A program made the position numbers and the translations under genes. From CAVYXZ01 sp965223835 (GTDB taxonomy: Bacteria > Chloroflexota > Anaerolineae > Aggregatilineales > Phototrophicaceae): DNA of 64,000 bases. Below are positions 7,566 through 16,177 of the stretch, piece after piece (the stretch's first letter is position 1; each line of letters opens with the position of its first letter). The DNA is taken from contig CBDCXQ010000001.1 in assembly GCA_965223835.1 (NCBI GenBank), positions 5,146,001 through 5,210,000 on the forward strand, in the 5' to 3' direction. Below the pieces are notes generated by a model. The model saw only the letters and a program-made list of their open reading frames with translations. It had not been told where the DNA came from and made no database searches.

Positions 7566-8974
7566 CAACCACGCTCAAACATAATGAGCGGATCGACCAA
7601 ACCATTGCGAATGCTGGCCCAACCGGGGAAATTTGGACGCGAATCGGCGCGGAGTTCCAGGTGCAGATGCGGCCCATTGGAATTGCCGCTATTGCCACAC
7701 GCTGTAAACACCTGATTACCTTCCAACACCGTGCCCACTTCTATATCGGGGTTGATGTCTATCCCTTGTAGGTGGGCATACATCGCATAGATATGCTGGC
7801 CCGAACGGCCTACATTCGCCAGTGACTGTTTCGTTTGCGGCGGCAGCTGTTTGTGCAAGTAGCGCACGATGATGTAATGGCCGAAACCGAAATTCCAGCC
7901 TTTGTCAGTGAACACATTCGGATCGCCGAGGCCCAGACCCTGAAGTTTGGTGCTGGGTTTGCCAGGGACGTTGCAGCGGGTGCATTCCTCTACCGCGACG
8001 ACCAACCCGCCAACTGGACCGGCCAGCATGGGTTCGCCCTCATCACCACCATAATCCACACCGGGATGGTTCGGTTGGTGGCCGGTAAACCCCCGCACAA
8101 AGCGGGCGTTGTTCATGGGCACCGGGTACAGAGCAGTGCCGGTGTAGTCGGCATACTCCACCGCAACTTCTGCCGTCGTGGATGTCACCGCCAAATTGAA
8201 ACGGGCGCAATCACCGCTGTAGCTCAACAAATCTTCCCGCGTCCAGCCTTCGGTACCATCGGCGTTCAACCGCACCCAGCGAAAGCGCTGGCCCGCAATG
8301 CTTCTCACTTCCAGGATTTCCACAATCATGTCAAACGGCAGAATCGTGATCTGGTTCCCGGTCACGGGCGCTTGCCGCAGTTTCGCACCACGACCAGCAG
8401 TCACCTTTCCGGCACACAAATCGCTGGCAACAGGCGCGACTGGTGCCACCGGTGCAGGCATAGTGGGGGTTGGAGCGGCAATGGGCGTGGGGGCCGGGGT
8501 AACTTCACTGGCAGTTGTCGGTGCCGTTGGGGCTGGAGTCGTTGTTGTCGTAACTTCACTGGCAGCCGTCGGCGCTGGTGTCGTGGTAACTTCACTGGCG
8601 GTTGTCGGCGCCGTTGGGGCTGGTGTTGGTGCGGGCGCTGCTGTCGGGATCACGCGATTGAGTTTATAGGCATATACGGCTGGCGAAATCGTCCCATATC
8701 CGAATTGTGTGAGATCGCCCTCAATCGTTAAGACATGCCCGCGTAACCAGCCTTCCTGACCATTGGCGAATTTGAGCTTGAACCACTGATAAACTTGTCC
8801 ATCCGGGCGCGTCGTGCCCTGGTTATCCGCCTCAACCGCTAGAATTTCGAGTCCAACTTCCCCTTTTTGCGCCTTAAAAAGAACCTCGTTGGGCACAGTG
8901 CCGGGCGCAGGCCGCACATTAAACTCAATCGTCGTTGATTCATAGTCTAATCCGGCAATATTCGCACGGGCCAT
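7565..8974 (-). CDS. SH3-domain M23 (LytM-type) metallopeptidase without a visible signal peptide
   Basis: A 469-residue protein with a first SH3-like domain at about 1-100, a Pro/Thr/Ala linker with repeats (about 112-185) and a second SH3-like domain (about 185-265). A C-terminal M23 peptidase domain (about 285-465) follows. The zinc site is visible as HPGVDYG and, near the end, GPHLHLEL, with YAMYAHL between them. M23 enzymes cut peptidoglycan cross-bridges. The ATG is fixed by an AAGGAG 8 bases upstream, yet the N-terminus (MARANIAGLDYESTT) has no hydrophobic signal segment, which is odd for a cell-wall enzyme. It is followed by a coupled cupin gene. Either export is non-classical, or the protein acts on something inside the cell. 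Confidence 0.88.
   Translation of the reverse strand: MARANIAGLDYESTTIEFNVRPAPGTVPNEVLFKAQKGEVGLEILAVEADNQGTTRPDGQVYQWFKLKFANGQEGWLRGHVLTIEGDLTQFGYGTISPAVYAYKLNRVIPTAAPAPTPAPTAPTTASEVTTTPAPTAASEVTTTTTPAPTAPTTASEVTPAPTPIAAPTPTMPAPVAPVAPVASDLCAGKVTAGRGAKLRQAPVTGNQITILPFDMIVEILEVRSIAGQRFRWVRLNADGTEGWTREDLLSYSGDCARFNLAVTSTTAEVAVEYADYTGTALYPVPMNNARFVRGFTGHQPNHPGVDYGGDEGEPMLAGPVGGLVVAVEECTRCNVPGKPSTKLQGLGLGDPNVFTDKGWNFGFGHYIIVRYLHKQLPPQTKQSLANVGRSGQHIYAMYAHLQGIDINPDIEVGTVLEGNQVFTACGNSGNSNGPHLHLELRADSRPNFPGWASIRNGLVDPLIMFERG
8497..8640 (-). repeat. Degenerate tandem repeats coding a Pro/Thr/Ala linker
   Basis: The unit TAACTTCACTGGC recurs at 8500, 8551 and 8587 within longer imperfect copies. In protein it codes repeats of the type ASEVTTTPAPTA that link the two SH3-like domains of the M23 protein. 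The copy number is likely to vary between strains by slippage. Confidence 0.8.
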
Positions 8975-9025
8975 GAGCTACTCCTTCAGTAACCAGTTTC
9001 CGAAAACAATGCATGAAATTGCTGT

Positions 9026-9031
9026 ATTATA
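9026..9031 (-). promoter_or_regulatory. Candidate -10 box for the M23-cupin pair
   Basis: On the minus strand a perfect TATAAT lies 51 bases upstream of the M23 start. No good -35 is found at 16-18 bases; TTGGTT sits 20 bases upstream. The call rests on the -10 alone. Confidence 0.35.
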
Positions 9032-9111
9032 AGTGGATTTTCGCGGCCAGAAACCAATGGCGAAAAACAGTCAACTGCCAATCTGATGTTATTGTACTCG
9101 GGCTGCGGATT

Positions 9112-9423
9112 TCAGGCCATTTCCCGGCGGAAGATGCGGCGTACACGGGTCATGAATGAGTAGGATACAGTGGTCGATTGCAACGGGACCATTGCGGCCA
9201 GCGCGTCGCGAGCACGTTCATGATTGGGGTCAAGGTTGAGCACTTTTTCTAACAGACTGCGCCGCTGCTGGGGGGTGCGGGCAACCAGGGCAGCCAGGTA
9301 CCAGACCTCGATTGTAGGCTGCTGGCGGATTAATTCGCGGATACGTTCACGGGCATAAGCCAGGTCGCCGGTACGAATAGCGGCTTCAATATCATAATAG
9401 TCATCCTGCGAATGAAAATCCAT
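9112..9423 (-). CDS. Small TPR-like protein
   Basis: A 103-residue protein with two or three helix-turn-helix TPR-like units: AAIRTGDLAYARERIRELI, then EVWYLAALVARTPQQRRSLLEKVLNLDPNHERARDALAAM. The final NLDPNHERARDAL is a textbook TPR junction. The C-terminus is basic (TRVRRIFRREMA). The ATG at 9423 is preferred over a longer reading from 9480 because a G-rich ribosome-binding stretch precedes it and the added residues look unrelated. Such a short TPR protein presumably acts as an adaptor; the partner is unknown. It stands alone between the M23 gene and a divergent gene. Confidence 0.7.
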   Translation of the reverse strand: MDFHSQDDYYDIEAAIRTGDLAYARERIRELIRQQPTIEVWYLAALVARTPQQRRSLLEKVLNLDPNHERARDALAAMVPLQSTTVSYSFMTRVRRIFRREMA

Positions 9424-9619
9424 TGCCCCCCCATAGATTGCATAACTTTTTATCAGTATAAGGGCAAATTTGTATGTCAAAAAAATAAAGAATGTAGATC
9501 TGTTTGAGGCCAGGTTTAGATTTATAAACGGATTTGTAACACTAAAATCAGGTTAACACATATCAATAATTCAGAAAAATGATGCTTTGCAAAGAAAATA
9601 ACATACGGATTCCGCTGGA

Positions 9620-9628
9620 TGGTATAAT
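9620..9628 (+). promoter_or_regulatory. Extended -10 promoter of the sulfatase-like gene
   Basis: TGgTATAAT at 9620-9628 is a perfect extended -10 element; no strong -35 is present, as is common for this class. Transcription from about 9635 would leave a 27-base leader before the ATG at 9662, which argues against the TTG at 9635 as the start codon. Confidence 0.6.
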
Positions 9629-9661
9629 GATCGCTTGTTCGTAAAGAGAGTGTTGTTGTTC

Positions 9662-11212
9662 ATGGTTCAACCCAATATCCTGTTGATAATTCTCGATACC
9701 CAGCGTCGTGATCGGCTGTCAACCTATGGCTATCACCGGGAAACATCCCCGGCATTGGATCAGTTCGCGGCCCATGCAACCCAATTCGAGCGGGCCATTG
9801 CCCCGGCGCAGTGGACGGTCCCGTCACATGTTTCCATGTTCACCGGCCTCTACACCAGCAGTCATCAAGTAACCCAGGCCTACAGCCAGATTTCTCGAAT
9901 GAATCCCGTATTACCCGAAATACTACAGCACGCCGGTTATCACACGGTCGGCTTCTGCAATAACCCACTGGTCGGCGTTTTGAACAACGGCTTGCAACGT
10001 GGATTCGATGCCTTCTACAATTATGCGGGGGCTTCGGTCCAACGCCCTTTCCGGCAGCCGCGCGGTCCCATCCGCCGTGCCGTGCGGCAGCGCTGGCAAC
10101 GGTTCGCCCGACCCACCCAGAATCGCTTTGCCCATTCTGACTGGCTCTTTCGCATTTCGCTAAATCCGCTGTTGGTGCCGCTGTGGACGCGCTTCGTCAA
10201 TTACAAAGGTCACACACCTAATTCCGTTGATGATGTGATCGCCTACATGCGACAGCACCGGGCCGGGAATACGGGCCAACCGCTGTTTACGTTTTTAAAC
10301 TTGATGGGGACCCATTTGCCCTATCGCCCACCCCAGGATTACCTGGACCGCGTGAATCCAGGTTTGCGTGAGAACCGCCATGCGTACCGCTTTATGCAAC
10401 GTTTTAATGCTGAAGCTGCGCGCTGGGCCAGCCCAACCGACCCGCCCCTGGCGGACTGGGAACAACGCGTCCTCAATGATTTTTACGATGCTGAAACCCT
10501 GCACCAGGATTATCATCTGGGGCGGTTACTCGCTTATCTGCGGTCAGCGAATGTGCTGGAAGATACAATCGTCATTATCACTGCCGATCATGGCGAGGCG
10601 CACGGCGATCATAACTTTGTCGGCCACAGCTTCGTGGTTTACCAAGAGCTGGTGCATGTGCCGTTGATTATCCACGACCCGGCTGGTTGCTTTCCCCGCA
10701 GCCACCACGTTAAAACGAATGTCTCGACCCGCCGCATCTTCCATACCGCGTTAGATCTCGCTGGTGTACCGGCACCGCTCCCTGAAGGTGATCCCAACGC
10801 GAATATGCAGGCGTTATCGCTGGCGCGGACGACCAATGGTCAACCTGACTCTGAGGGCGGGGTTGCTTTCGCCGAAGCGTATCCCCCATCAACCTTCATC
10901 AGTGTGCTGGAACATCGTAACCCACAGGTCATAGAACAGATGCAACTGCGTCAGGTGCGGCGCGGCGTGTACGATGGCGACCATAAGCTGGCGATGGTCC
11001 ATGATCGAGTCGAGGCACTTTATGATACGCAGGCAGACCCGACTGAGATTCGTGACATCGCTGCTCAGCAACCCGGCATTGCCCAGCGATTGAAGACGCA
11101 TCTCACCGATTTTGTCAAAGCCAAAACAGCGCAGCGTTCCCCGACGAACGGGGTTGGCGCGGTTAACGACGTGATTGAAGATAACCTGCGGGCATTGGGT
11201 TACATTGATTAG
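9662..11212 (+). CDS. Sulfatase-superfamily protein with Thr at the nucleophile position
   Basis: A 516-residue protein of the alkaline phosphatase/sulfatase superfamily. The opening MVQPNILLIILDTQRRDRLS holds the metal-binding D12. The nucleophile region reads APAQWTVPSHVSMFTG, so T52 occupies the place where formylglycine sulfatases have Cys or Ser and S-R is replaced by S-H. A second metal motif, TADHGEAHGDH, is intact. Thr nucleophiles occur in phosphoethanolamine and phosphoglycerol transferases of this superfamily, so phospho-transfer or phosphodiester hydrolysis is more likely than classical sulfate ester cleavage. It has no signal peptide or membrane helices. It converges on treS with 20 bases between the stops. 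Confidence 0.8.
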   Translation: MVQPNILLIILDTQRRDRLSTYGYHRETSPALDQFAAHATQFERAIAPAQWTVPSHVSMFTGLYTSSHQVTQAYSQISRMNPVLPEILQHAGYHTVGFCNNPLVGVLNNGLQRGFDAFYNYAGASVQRPFRQPRGPIRRAVRQRWQRFARPTQNRFAHSDWLFRISLNPLLVPLWTRFVNYKGHTPNSVDDVIAYMRQHRAGNTGQPLFTFLNLMGTHLPYRPPQDYLDRVNPGLRENRHAYRFMQRFNAEAARWASPTDPPLADWEQRVLNDFYDAETLHQDYHLGRLLAYLRSANVLEDTIVIITADHGEAHGDHNFVGHSFVVYQELVHVPLIIHDPAGCFPRSHHVKTNVSTRRIFHTALDLAGVPAPLPEGDPNANMQALSLARTTNGQPDSEGGVAFAEAYPPSTFISVLEHRNPQVIEQMQLRQVRRGVYDGDHKLAMVHDRVEALYDTQADPTEIRDIAAQQPGIAQRLKTHLTDFVKAKTAQRSPTNGVGAVNDVIEDNLRALGYID

Positions 11213-11232
11213 TTTTCTGCCCGTTTCGGGTC

Positions 11233-12825
11233 CTATTCCGCCAACAGCCAGCGATAGCCATAGGCGGGAAGGGTGATGCTGTGCCCGTTGATAGCATTGG
11301 CAGTGTGCAACGCATCACGGTAGATATGGCCCGGTGGCAGGTAGAGATCAAACGAACTGTCCGCGAGATTATGCAAGGCCAGCAGGCTCTGGTCCGCTGC
11401 GTGTCGCCAGAAGCACAGGGCTTCAGGTGGCAGGTCGTCCAGCCATTCCAGCGTGCCCTTCGCCAGCACCGGCAGCCCTTTGCGTTTGTCAATCATGCGG
11501 CGCACCGTATGCAGCAGGGAGTCACCTGCCGCCTGTTGCTGGAGCACGTTGACCTGATGGTAACTAAATTCACCCGCATCAATTACTGGCGCATACAGTT
11601 GGTCAGCCGGTGCGATTGAGAAGCCCGCATTCGCCGTCGCTGACCACTGCATTGGGGTGCGCACCCCGTTCCGATCAAACAGATCAACATTATCGCCCAT
11701 GCCGATCTCATCCCCATAATAGAGCACTGGCGCACCCGGCAGAGTAAATAGCATTGAGTTGAGCAATTCGATCTTACGGCGATCATTATCTAACAGCGGG
11801 GCTAATCGGCGGCGAATACCCTGGTTTAGACGCTGGCGCGACTGCGGGGCATAATGCTCCCACATAAATTGACGGTCGGCCTCCGTGACCATTTCCAGCG
11901 TAAGTTCATCATGATTGCGCAAGAACGTTGCCCACTGCGAATTCGGCGGAATGCTCGGTGTATCCGCTAAAATGTCAACGACGCTGCGGCGGTCCCCTTT
12001 TGCCAGCGCCATGTACAGGCGGGGCATCACCGGAAAATGAAAACACATGTGAAATTCGTCGTCATCGCCGAAGTAAGGACGCAAATCCTGCGGCCATTGG
12101 TTCGCTTCGCCCAGCAGAATCGCACCTGGATAACGCTGGTCAATCATCTGGCGCAGGTCCCGGAGAAACGCGTGCGTCTCCGGCAGATTTTCGCAACTTG
12201 TGCCTTCCCGCTCAAATAAATAGGGCACCGCATCCACCCGAAAACCATCCAGCCCCATATCCATCCAGAAGCTGACAATATCCAGCATCGCCTGGCGCAC
12301 CGCCGGATTATCATAGTTCAGGTCCGGCTGACTGCTGTAAAAGCGATGCCAGTAATATTCGCCGGAACCTTCATCATAGGCCCAGTTCGATTCTTCAGTA
12401 TCGAGAAAGATGATTCGCGCATCCGAATAGGGTTCAGGGGTCGGACTCCAGACATAATAATCGCGCAGGGGGGAATCCTTGCTGCGGCGCGATTCGACAA
12501 ACCAGGGATGTTGATCGGATGTGTGATTAACCACCAGGTCGGCGATAATACGCATCCCCCGCCGGTGAATCGCGTCAACAGTCATCTGGAAATCTTCCAT
12601 CAGACCAAAGGTCGGGTTCAGGCCGAAAAAGCTGGCAATGTCATAACCATCATCTTTGAGCGGGGAGGGGTAAAATGGCAGGAGCCAGATGCAATCCACG
12701 CCCAGCCATTGCAGATAATCCAGCTTGTCACGCAAGCCCGCGAAATCACCATGCCCATCGCCATTCCCATCAGCAAAAGCCCGTAAATACAGTTCATAAA
12801 AAATCGCGTTGGTATGCCAGCTCAT
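11233..12825 (-). CDS. treS: Trehalose synthase (maltose alpha-D-glucosyltransferase)
   Basis: GH13 enzyme of 530 residues that interconverts maltose and trehalose. Family-specific stretches include NAIFYELYLRAFADGNGDG near the start, LGVDCIWLLPFYPSPLKDDGYD and IADLVVNHTSDQHPWF. The catalytic segments are GLDGFRVDAVPYLFERE (nucleophile Asp), ILLGEANQW (acid/base Glu) and FLRNHDELTLEM (transition-state Asp). The FHMCFHFPVMPRLYMAL block is characteristic of TreS rather than generic amylases. The length is that of stand-alone TreS without a fused maltokinase; no maltokinase or glgE lies nearby. A probable role is osmoprotection or glycogen-trehalose metabolism in the cytoplasm. Confidence 0.92.
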   Translation of the reverse strand: MSWHTNAIFYELYLRAFADGNGDGHGDFAGLRDKLDYLQWLGVDCIWLLPFYPSPLKDDGYDIASFFGLNPTFGLMEDFQMTVDAIHRRGMRIIADLVVNHTSDQHPWFVESRRSKDSPLRDYYVWSPTPEPYSDARIIFLDTEESNWAYDEGSGEYYWHRFYSSQPDLNYDNPAVRQAMLDIVSFWMDMGLDGFRVDAVPYLFEREGTSCENLPETHAFLRDLRQMIDQRYPGAILLGEANQWPQDLRPYFGDDDEFHMCFHFPVMPRLYMALAKGDRRSVVDILADTPSIPPNSQWATFLRNHDELTLEMVTEADRQFMWEHYAPQSRQRLNQGIRRRLAPLLDNDRRKIELLNSMLFTLPGAPVLYYGDEIGMGDNVDLFDRNGVRTPMQWSATANAGFSIAPADQLYAPVIDAGEFSYHQVNVLQQQAAGDSLLHTVRRMIDKRKGLPVLAKGTLEWLDDLPPEALCFWRHAADQSLLALHNLADSSFDLYLPPGHIYRDALHTANAINGHSITLPAYGYRWLLAE

Positions 12826-13017
12826 GAGTTCACCACCTGGATGCTCGTTTTCAAAAGACTATAGCAAATCTAACGCCTTGGCACACAACCTTTGGTTAAT
12901 CTGCCCACGTTGCTTCTCATAAGGCTCTCATCAGCGGGCAATCCGTCCAATGTTATTCTTGCGTAGTCAATTACTGAGCGTCTGCTCACAAACATTTATT
13001 TCGCAGGAGGTTTAAGG

Positions 13018-13995
13018 ATGATTCGTCAGTTAGCTATAGTGCTTTTGCTGCTCACTATTGTGCTGCCCGCCGCCGCCCAGGAAGTCGTGGTTGATGGCTT
13101 GCTCAACCCGCGCGGTATGGCGTTTGATGGTGACGGCAATCTGTATGTGATCGAAGCTGGTAACGGTGGCGACTTTGAGCTTGAAGGTGGTCGTGCGCCG
13201 ATCCCGGTGGGGGCTTCTGGTCAGATCACCCGCGTGTCTCCCGAAGGTGATGTGGAAATAGTTGCGATGGGTTTTGGTAGCCAGAACGCCAGCAACTCGC
13301 GCGGTGCCTCGGATATTCTCGTCACCGATGAGTCGATCTGGCTGGCATTGGGTGAAACACCCAACATTCTGCCGTTCAGTATGGGCCTGGTCGAACTCAG
13401 CCGCGACACCCTGCGGATCAAGACCTTCGTCGACCTGTATTCACTGGAAGCCGCCGAGAATCCCGACGGTGACATTATCGCTGCCAACCCGGTTGATTTT
13501 GCTGTTGCCGACGATGGCACGGTTTATATCGTGGATGCCAGTGGTAACTCCCTGTATAGTTGGACGCCCGAAGACGGGGCGCAGATCGCCGTCGCCTGGG
13601 AACTTGGCGACAGTTCACCCGTCCCCACCAGCGTTGATGTTGGCCCGGATGGTGACCTGTACGTTGGTTTTCTCTCTGGCTTCCCATTCGCTGAAGGCAG
13701 TGCCCGGATTGAGCGCTGGTCCGGTGGCGAACTGGTTGAGACCTATGACGGACTCACGGCCATCACCGATGTGCTCGTGACCGACGATGGTACAATTTAT
13801 GCAGTGCAGTATGGCGTCTTCGACCAGGGCTGGGGTCCGGGTCAGGTGCTGACCGTTTCCGCCGATGGAGCCGAAACGGTGCTCGGCGACCTGTCAACAC
13901 CTTATGCGCTGGCGATGGATGCTGACGGCAACCTGTATGTTTCGGTGAACTCAGCCACCGACGGTGACGGTCAGGTGATCGTCGTCGGGATGTAA
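13018..13995 (+). CDS. Secreted NHL/SMP-30-like beta-propeller (ScyD/ScyE family)
   Basis: A 325-residue exported protein. A signal peptide (MIRQLAIVLLLLTIVLPAAAQ) is followed by repeated beta-propeller blades of the form 'NPRGMAFDGDGNLYVIE', 'PVDFAVADDGTVYIVD', 'PTSVDVGPDGDLYVGF', 'ALAMDADGNLYVSV'. The family is named after ScyD/ScyE of scytonemin clusters, but most members sit outside such clusters and have no known reaction. A strong ribosome-binding site (CAGGAGG) fixes the ATG. A weak extended -10 (TGtTATTCT, 12951-12959) could drive it. It ends in a terminator at 14019-14050, which separates it from the YceI gene. Confidence 0.82.
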   Translation: MIRQLAIVLLLLTIVLPAAAQEVVVDGLLNPRGMAFDGDGNLYVIEAGNGGDFELEGGRAPIPVGASGQITRVSPEGDVEIVAMGFGSQNASNSRGASDILVTDESIWLALGETPNILPFSMGLVELSRDTLRIKTFVDLYSLEAAENPDGDIIAANPVDFAVADDGTVYIVDASGNSLYSWTPEDGAQIAVAWELGDSSPVPTSVDVGPDGDLYVGFLSGFPFAEGSARIERWSGGELVETYDGLTAITDVLVTDDGTIYAVQYGVFDQGWGPGQVLTVSADGAETVLGDLSTPYALAMDADGNLYVSVNSATDGDGQVIVVGM

Positions 13996-14018
13996 GTTTG
14001 CGGCGAGAAGCCAACTGA

Positions 14019-14050
14019 GAGGCGGACCCCGGTTCGCCTCTTTTATATTT
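14019..14050 (+). terminator. Rho-independent terminator after the beta-propeller gene
   Basis: GAGGCG (14019-14024) pairs with CGCCTC (14035-14040); inner GACC/GGTT can extend the stem. TTTTATATTTTG follows directly. Confidence 0.75.
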
Positions 14051-14072
14051 TGCTGTATGTGTAGGAGGAACG

Positions 14073-15056
14073 ATGGGACAACGAGCAACCATCATTATTG
14101 TGGGCCTGGTCATGCTGGGGATTGGCGCAGCAGCCGGGACATTCGGCTACATCTGGTTTGTAGGTGGTTCGGGCGAGGCCAGCCAGCCAATCAGCGCCCC
14201 CACCCTTTCTTTGGACGCAACCGCCGCGCCTGATCCGGTCGCTACCCAAATTGCGCAACTGGATACCAAACTGGATGCCATTCTGGCTCAATTGGAATCC
14301 GGTGACACCGGTTCAGACATCAGCGCACTCAGCGAACAAATCACGGGGCTGGAGGCCCAAGTCGCGGCCTTGAATGCTGCCGTTTCCGGTATTGAGGTCG
14401 ATCCAGTCATCGTCACCGCGACGCCGGTACCGCCAACCGTCGCCCCGGAACCTACTGTTGCACCCACGGCTGAGGCGGCGGCCAGCGCGGCGGATGCCCT
14501 TACTGGACGCGGCCTGTTCCGAATTGATACGGAACGCACTACTGTACGGTTCATCATTGACGAAGAACTGGAGGGTGCGCCAGTAACCGTCGTCGGCGTC
14601 ACTGACCAGGTTGCCGGTGACATCATCGTTGATTTTGATAACCCGGCTGCCTCCCAGGTCGGTGAAATTGTCATCAATGTCCGCACACTGCACACCGACA
14701 ACGAATTCCGTGACCGCGCTTTGCGGACTGAAATTTTAGAATCGCGCCTGGATGAATATGAGTTCGCCAATTTTGTTCCAACCGCGGTCGTTGGCTTACC
14801 GGCAACGGTCAGCGTAGATCAAGAAATTAGCTTCCAGATTATTGGCGATTTCACCGTCCGCAACATTACCCGGTCGATCACGTTTGATGTCACCGGCAGG
14901 ATGGTCACACCAGAACGGCTGGATGGGTTGGGCACAACCATGATAACCCGCGATATGTATGATCTGAACATCCCCTCAGTGCCGGGGGTTGCCAACGTCG
15001 CGAACGATGTGGGGTTGGAGATCGAATTTACGGCCCGGCTGGTCGACGAAGCGTAA
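14073..15056 (+). CDS. Membrane-anchored YceI-family protein
   Basis: A 327-residue protein. An N-terminal transmembrane anchor (IIIVGLVMLGIGAAAGTFGYIWFVG, about 6-30) leads to a short region rich in Gln/Leu heptads (ATQIAQLDTKLDAILAQLES), probably a coiled coil, then a Pro/Thr/Val linker. The YceI lipocalin-like domain follows (about 147-327), with RTLHTDNEFRDRALRTEIL and the family end pattern. YceI proteins bind isoprenoid or amphiphilic ligands in the cell envelope. An AGGAGG ribosome-binding site precedes the ATG. The anchor-coil-linker-YceI build places the domain outside the membrane. The convergent neighbour is a YtxH-like gene. Confidence 0.85.
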   Translation: MGQRATIIIVGLVMLGIGAAAGTFGYIWFVGGSGEASQPISAPTLSLDATAAPDPVATQIAQLDTKLDAILAQLESGDTGSDISALSEQITGLEAQVAALNAAVSGIEVDPVIVTATPVPPTVAPEPTVAPTAEAAASAADALTGRGLFRIDTERTTVRFIIDEELEGAPVTVVGVTDQVAGDIIVDFDNPAASQVGEIVINVRTLHTDNEFRDRALRTEILESRLDEYEFANFVPTAVVGLPATVSVDQEISFQIIGDFTVRNITRSITFDVTGRMVTPERLDGLGTTMITRDMYDLNIPSVPGVANVANDVGLEIEFTARLVDEA

Positions 15057-15073
15057 CCAGCCTTAAAACGAAA

Positions 15074-15105
15074 CGACCACCGGCTCAAGCGAGTATCGGT
15101 GGTCG
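15074..15105 (-). terminator. Hairpin terminator between convergent genes
   Basis: A perfect 9-bp stem, CGACCACCG (15074-15082) with CGGTGGTCG (15097-15105), has a 14-base loop. On the minus strand it is followed by TTTCGTTTT, so it best serves the YtxH-like gene; read on the plus strand it lacks a T-tract. Confidence 0.65.
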
Positions 15106-15127
15106 AATCCTGTTGGCGCGGGAACCG

Positions 15128-15379
15128 CTATTCAGAAAGTTGCGGTGTCCGTTTTTGGCGACGAGCGAGTTCCGCTTCCAATTCGGCGCGGCGCTGCATG
15201 TTCGCCTGTCGAGCTTCTTCCAGGGTGGCGTTCCAGCCCTGTTTGAACTGGGCGATAATGTCTGGGCCAGATGCAGGTGCAAAGAGCATAACCAACAGCA
15301 CACTAACTGTAGCTCCCAGCCCAATCCCCAGCATCCAACTCAGCAATTTTCGCACATCACCCTCAGTAGAGACTGACAT
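15128..15379 (-). CDS. YtxH-like small membrane protein
   Basis: An 83-residue protein: a short polar N-terminus, one transmembrane helix (LLSWMLGIGLGATVSVLLVMLFAPASG, about 12-38) and a charged amphipathic tail with Arg/Glu-rich repeats (EEARQANMQRRAELEAELARRQKR) that should form a helix. The Gly-rich helix ending in LFAPxSG is the YtxH signature. Members are often envelope-stress or gas-vesicle-like accessory proteins of unknown biochemistry. It is a single gene; no neighbour suggests a partner. Confidence 0.7.
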   Translation of the reverse strand: MSVSTEGDVRKLLSWMLGIGLGATVSVLLVMLFAPASGPDIIAQFKQGWNATLEEARQANMQRRAELEAELARRQKRTPQLSE

Positions 15380-15536
15380 TCGGTACTATTATACCGCTTT
15401 CTGGCCGAACTTGCATTCTTTTGCGGTAAAATAGTCAAAACTCGTATGCATTTGCGATGAGTTTAGTTAGTTTGACCCCTGTTGAACCGGTGGTTTGGTT
15501 GTATTTTGTAAATTTATGTTATAGATGGAGTCAATT

Positions 15537-15941
15537 ATGTCAAAGATAACTGTTACTGCCCCGCTTGCCCCACCCGCTGTTGGCCCCTATTCGCATGCGG
15601 TCGTCGCGAATGGCATGGTTTTCACGGCTGGACAGGTTGGGCTAATCTCCGGCACGAAGACGCTGGCCCCTGGCGGCATCGAAGCCCAGACAGCGCAGGC
15701 GCTGGAAAACGTCAAAGCCGTGCTGCAAGCCGCTGGCTCCGGCATGGGGCGGGTGGTCAAGACGACGGTGTTCCTGGCCGACATGAACGATTATGCTGCC
15801 ATGAACGAGGTCTACGCGAAATATTTCTGGCGCAATCAACCGGCTCGTTCGGCGGTCCAGGTGGCCGCGCTGCCACTGGGCGCATTGGTCGAGATCGAAG
15901 CCATTGCGACACTTAACAAAGATTATCGCGATTCCGAGTAA
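15537..15941 (+). CDS. ridA: RidA-family enamine/imine deaminase
   Basis: A 134-residue Rid protein that hydrolyses reactive 2-aminoacrylate and related enamines or imines. Typical parts are PPAVGPYSHAVVANGMVFTAGQVG at the start, ALENVKAVLQAAGSGMGRVVKTTVFLADMNDYAAMNEVYAKYF in the middle, and PARSAVQVAALPLGALVEIEAIA at the end. R105 in the PARSAV block is the carboxylate-binding arginine of active RidA proteins. GGAG at 15527-15530 lies six bases before the ATG at 15537 and decides this start over an ATG at 15525. A terminator follows at 15965-16000. Confidence 0.9.
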   Translation: MSKITVTAPLAPPAVGPYSHAVVANGMVFTAGQVGLISGTKTLAPGGIEAQTAQALENVKAVLQAAGSGMGRVVKTTVFLADMNDYAAMNEVYAKYFWRNQPARSAVQVAALPLGALVEIEAIATLNKDYRDSE

Positions 15942-15964
15942 TCGGGCTGTAGACTGCCCAACCC

Positions 15965-16000
15965 ATCGCCATTGGTCCGCCAGTGGCGATTTTGGCATTT
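15965..16000 (+). terminator. Rho-independent terminator after ridA
   Basis: An 11-bp stem (15965-15975 with 15980-15990, one G-T pair) closes a TCCG tetraloop and runs into TTTTGGCATTT. It lies 23 bases after the ridA stop. Confidence 0.8.
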
Positions 16001-16177
16001 AGCTAGCCGCAGTTCAACCTTGCATGAACTAATCGTATCTATTCACAAAGTTTCGCCATTATTCGTAAGATCAACCATAATTGGTAAGCTCCGAGTTATT
16101 GTTCGAAATAACGTCAAAAATGAGTCATAACAATCAGTATTTTTGAGGCCAATTTTCGATTGGGCAAGGGGAAATCT

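Noticed and set aside
7835..8731. 298-codon open frame on the plus strand opposite the M23 gene
   Set aside because: It is antisense to the SH3/M23 gene and owes its Gly/Arg/Trp-rich repeats to the linker repeats on the other strand.
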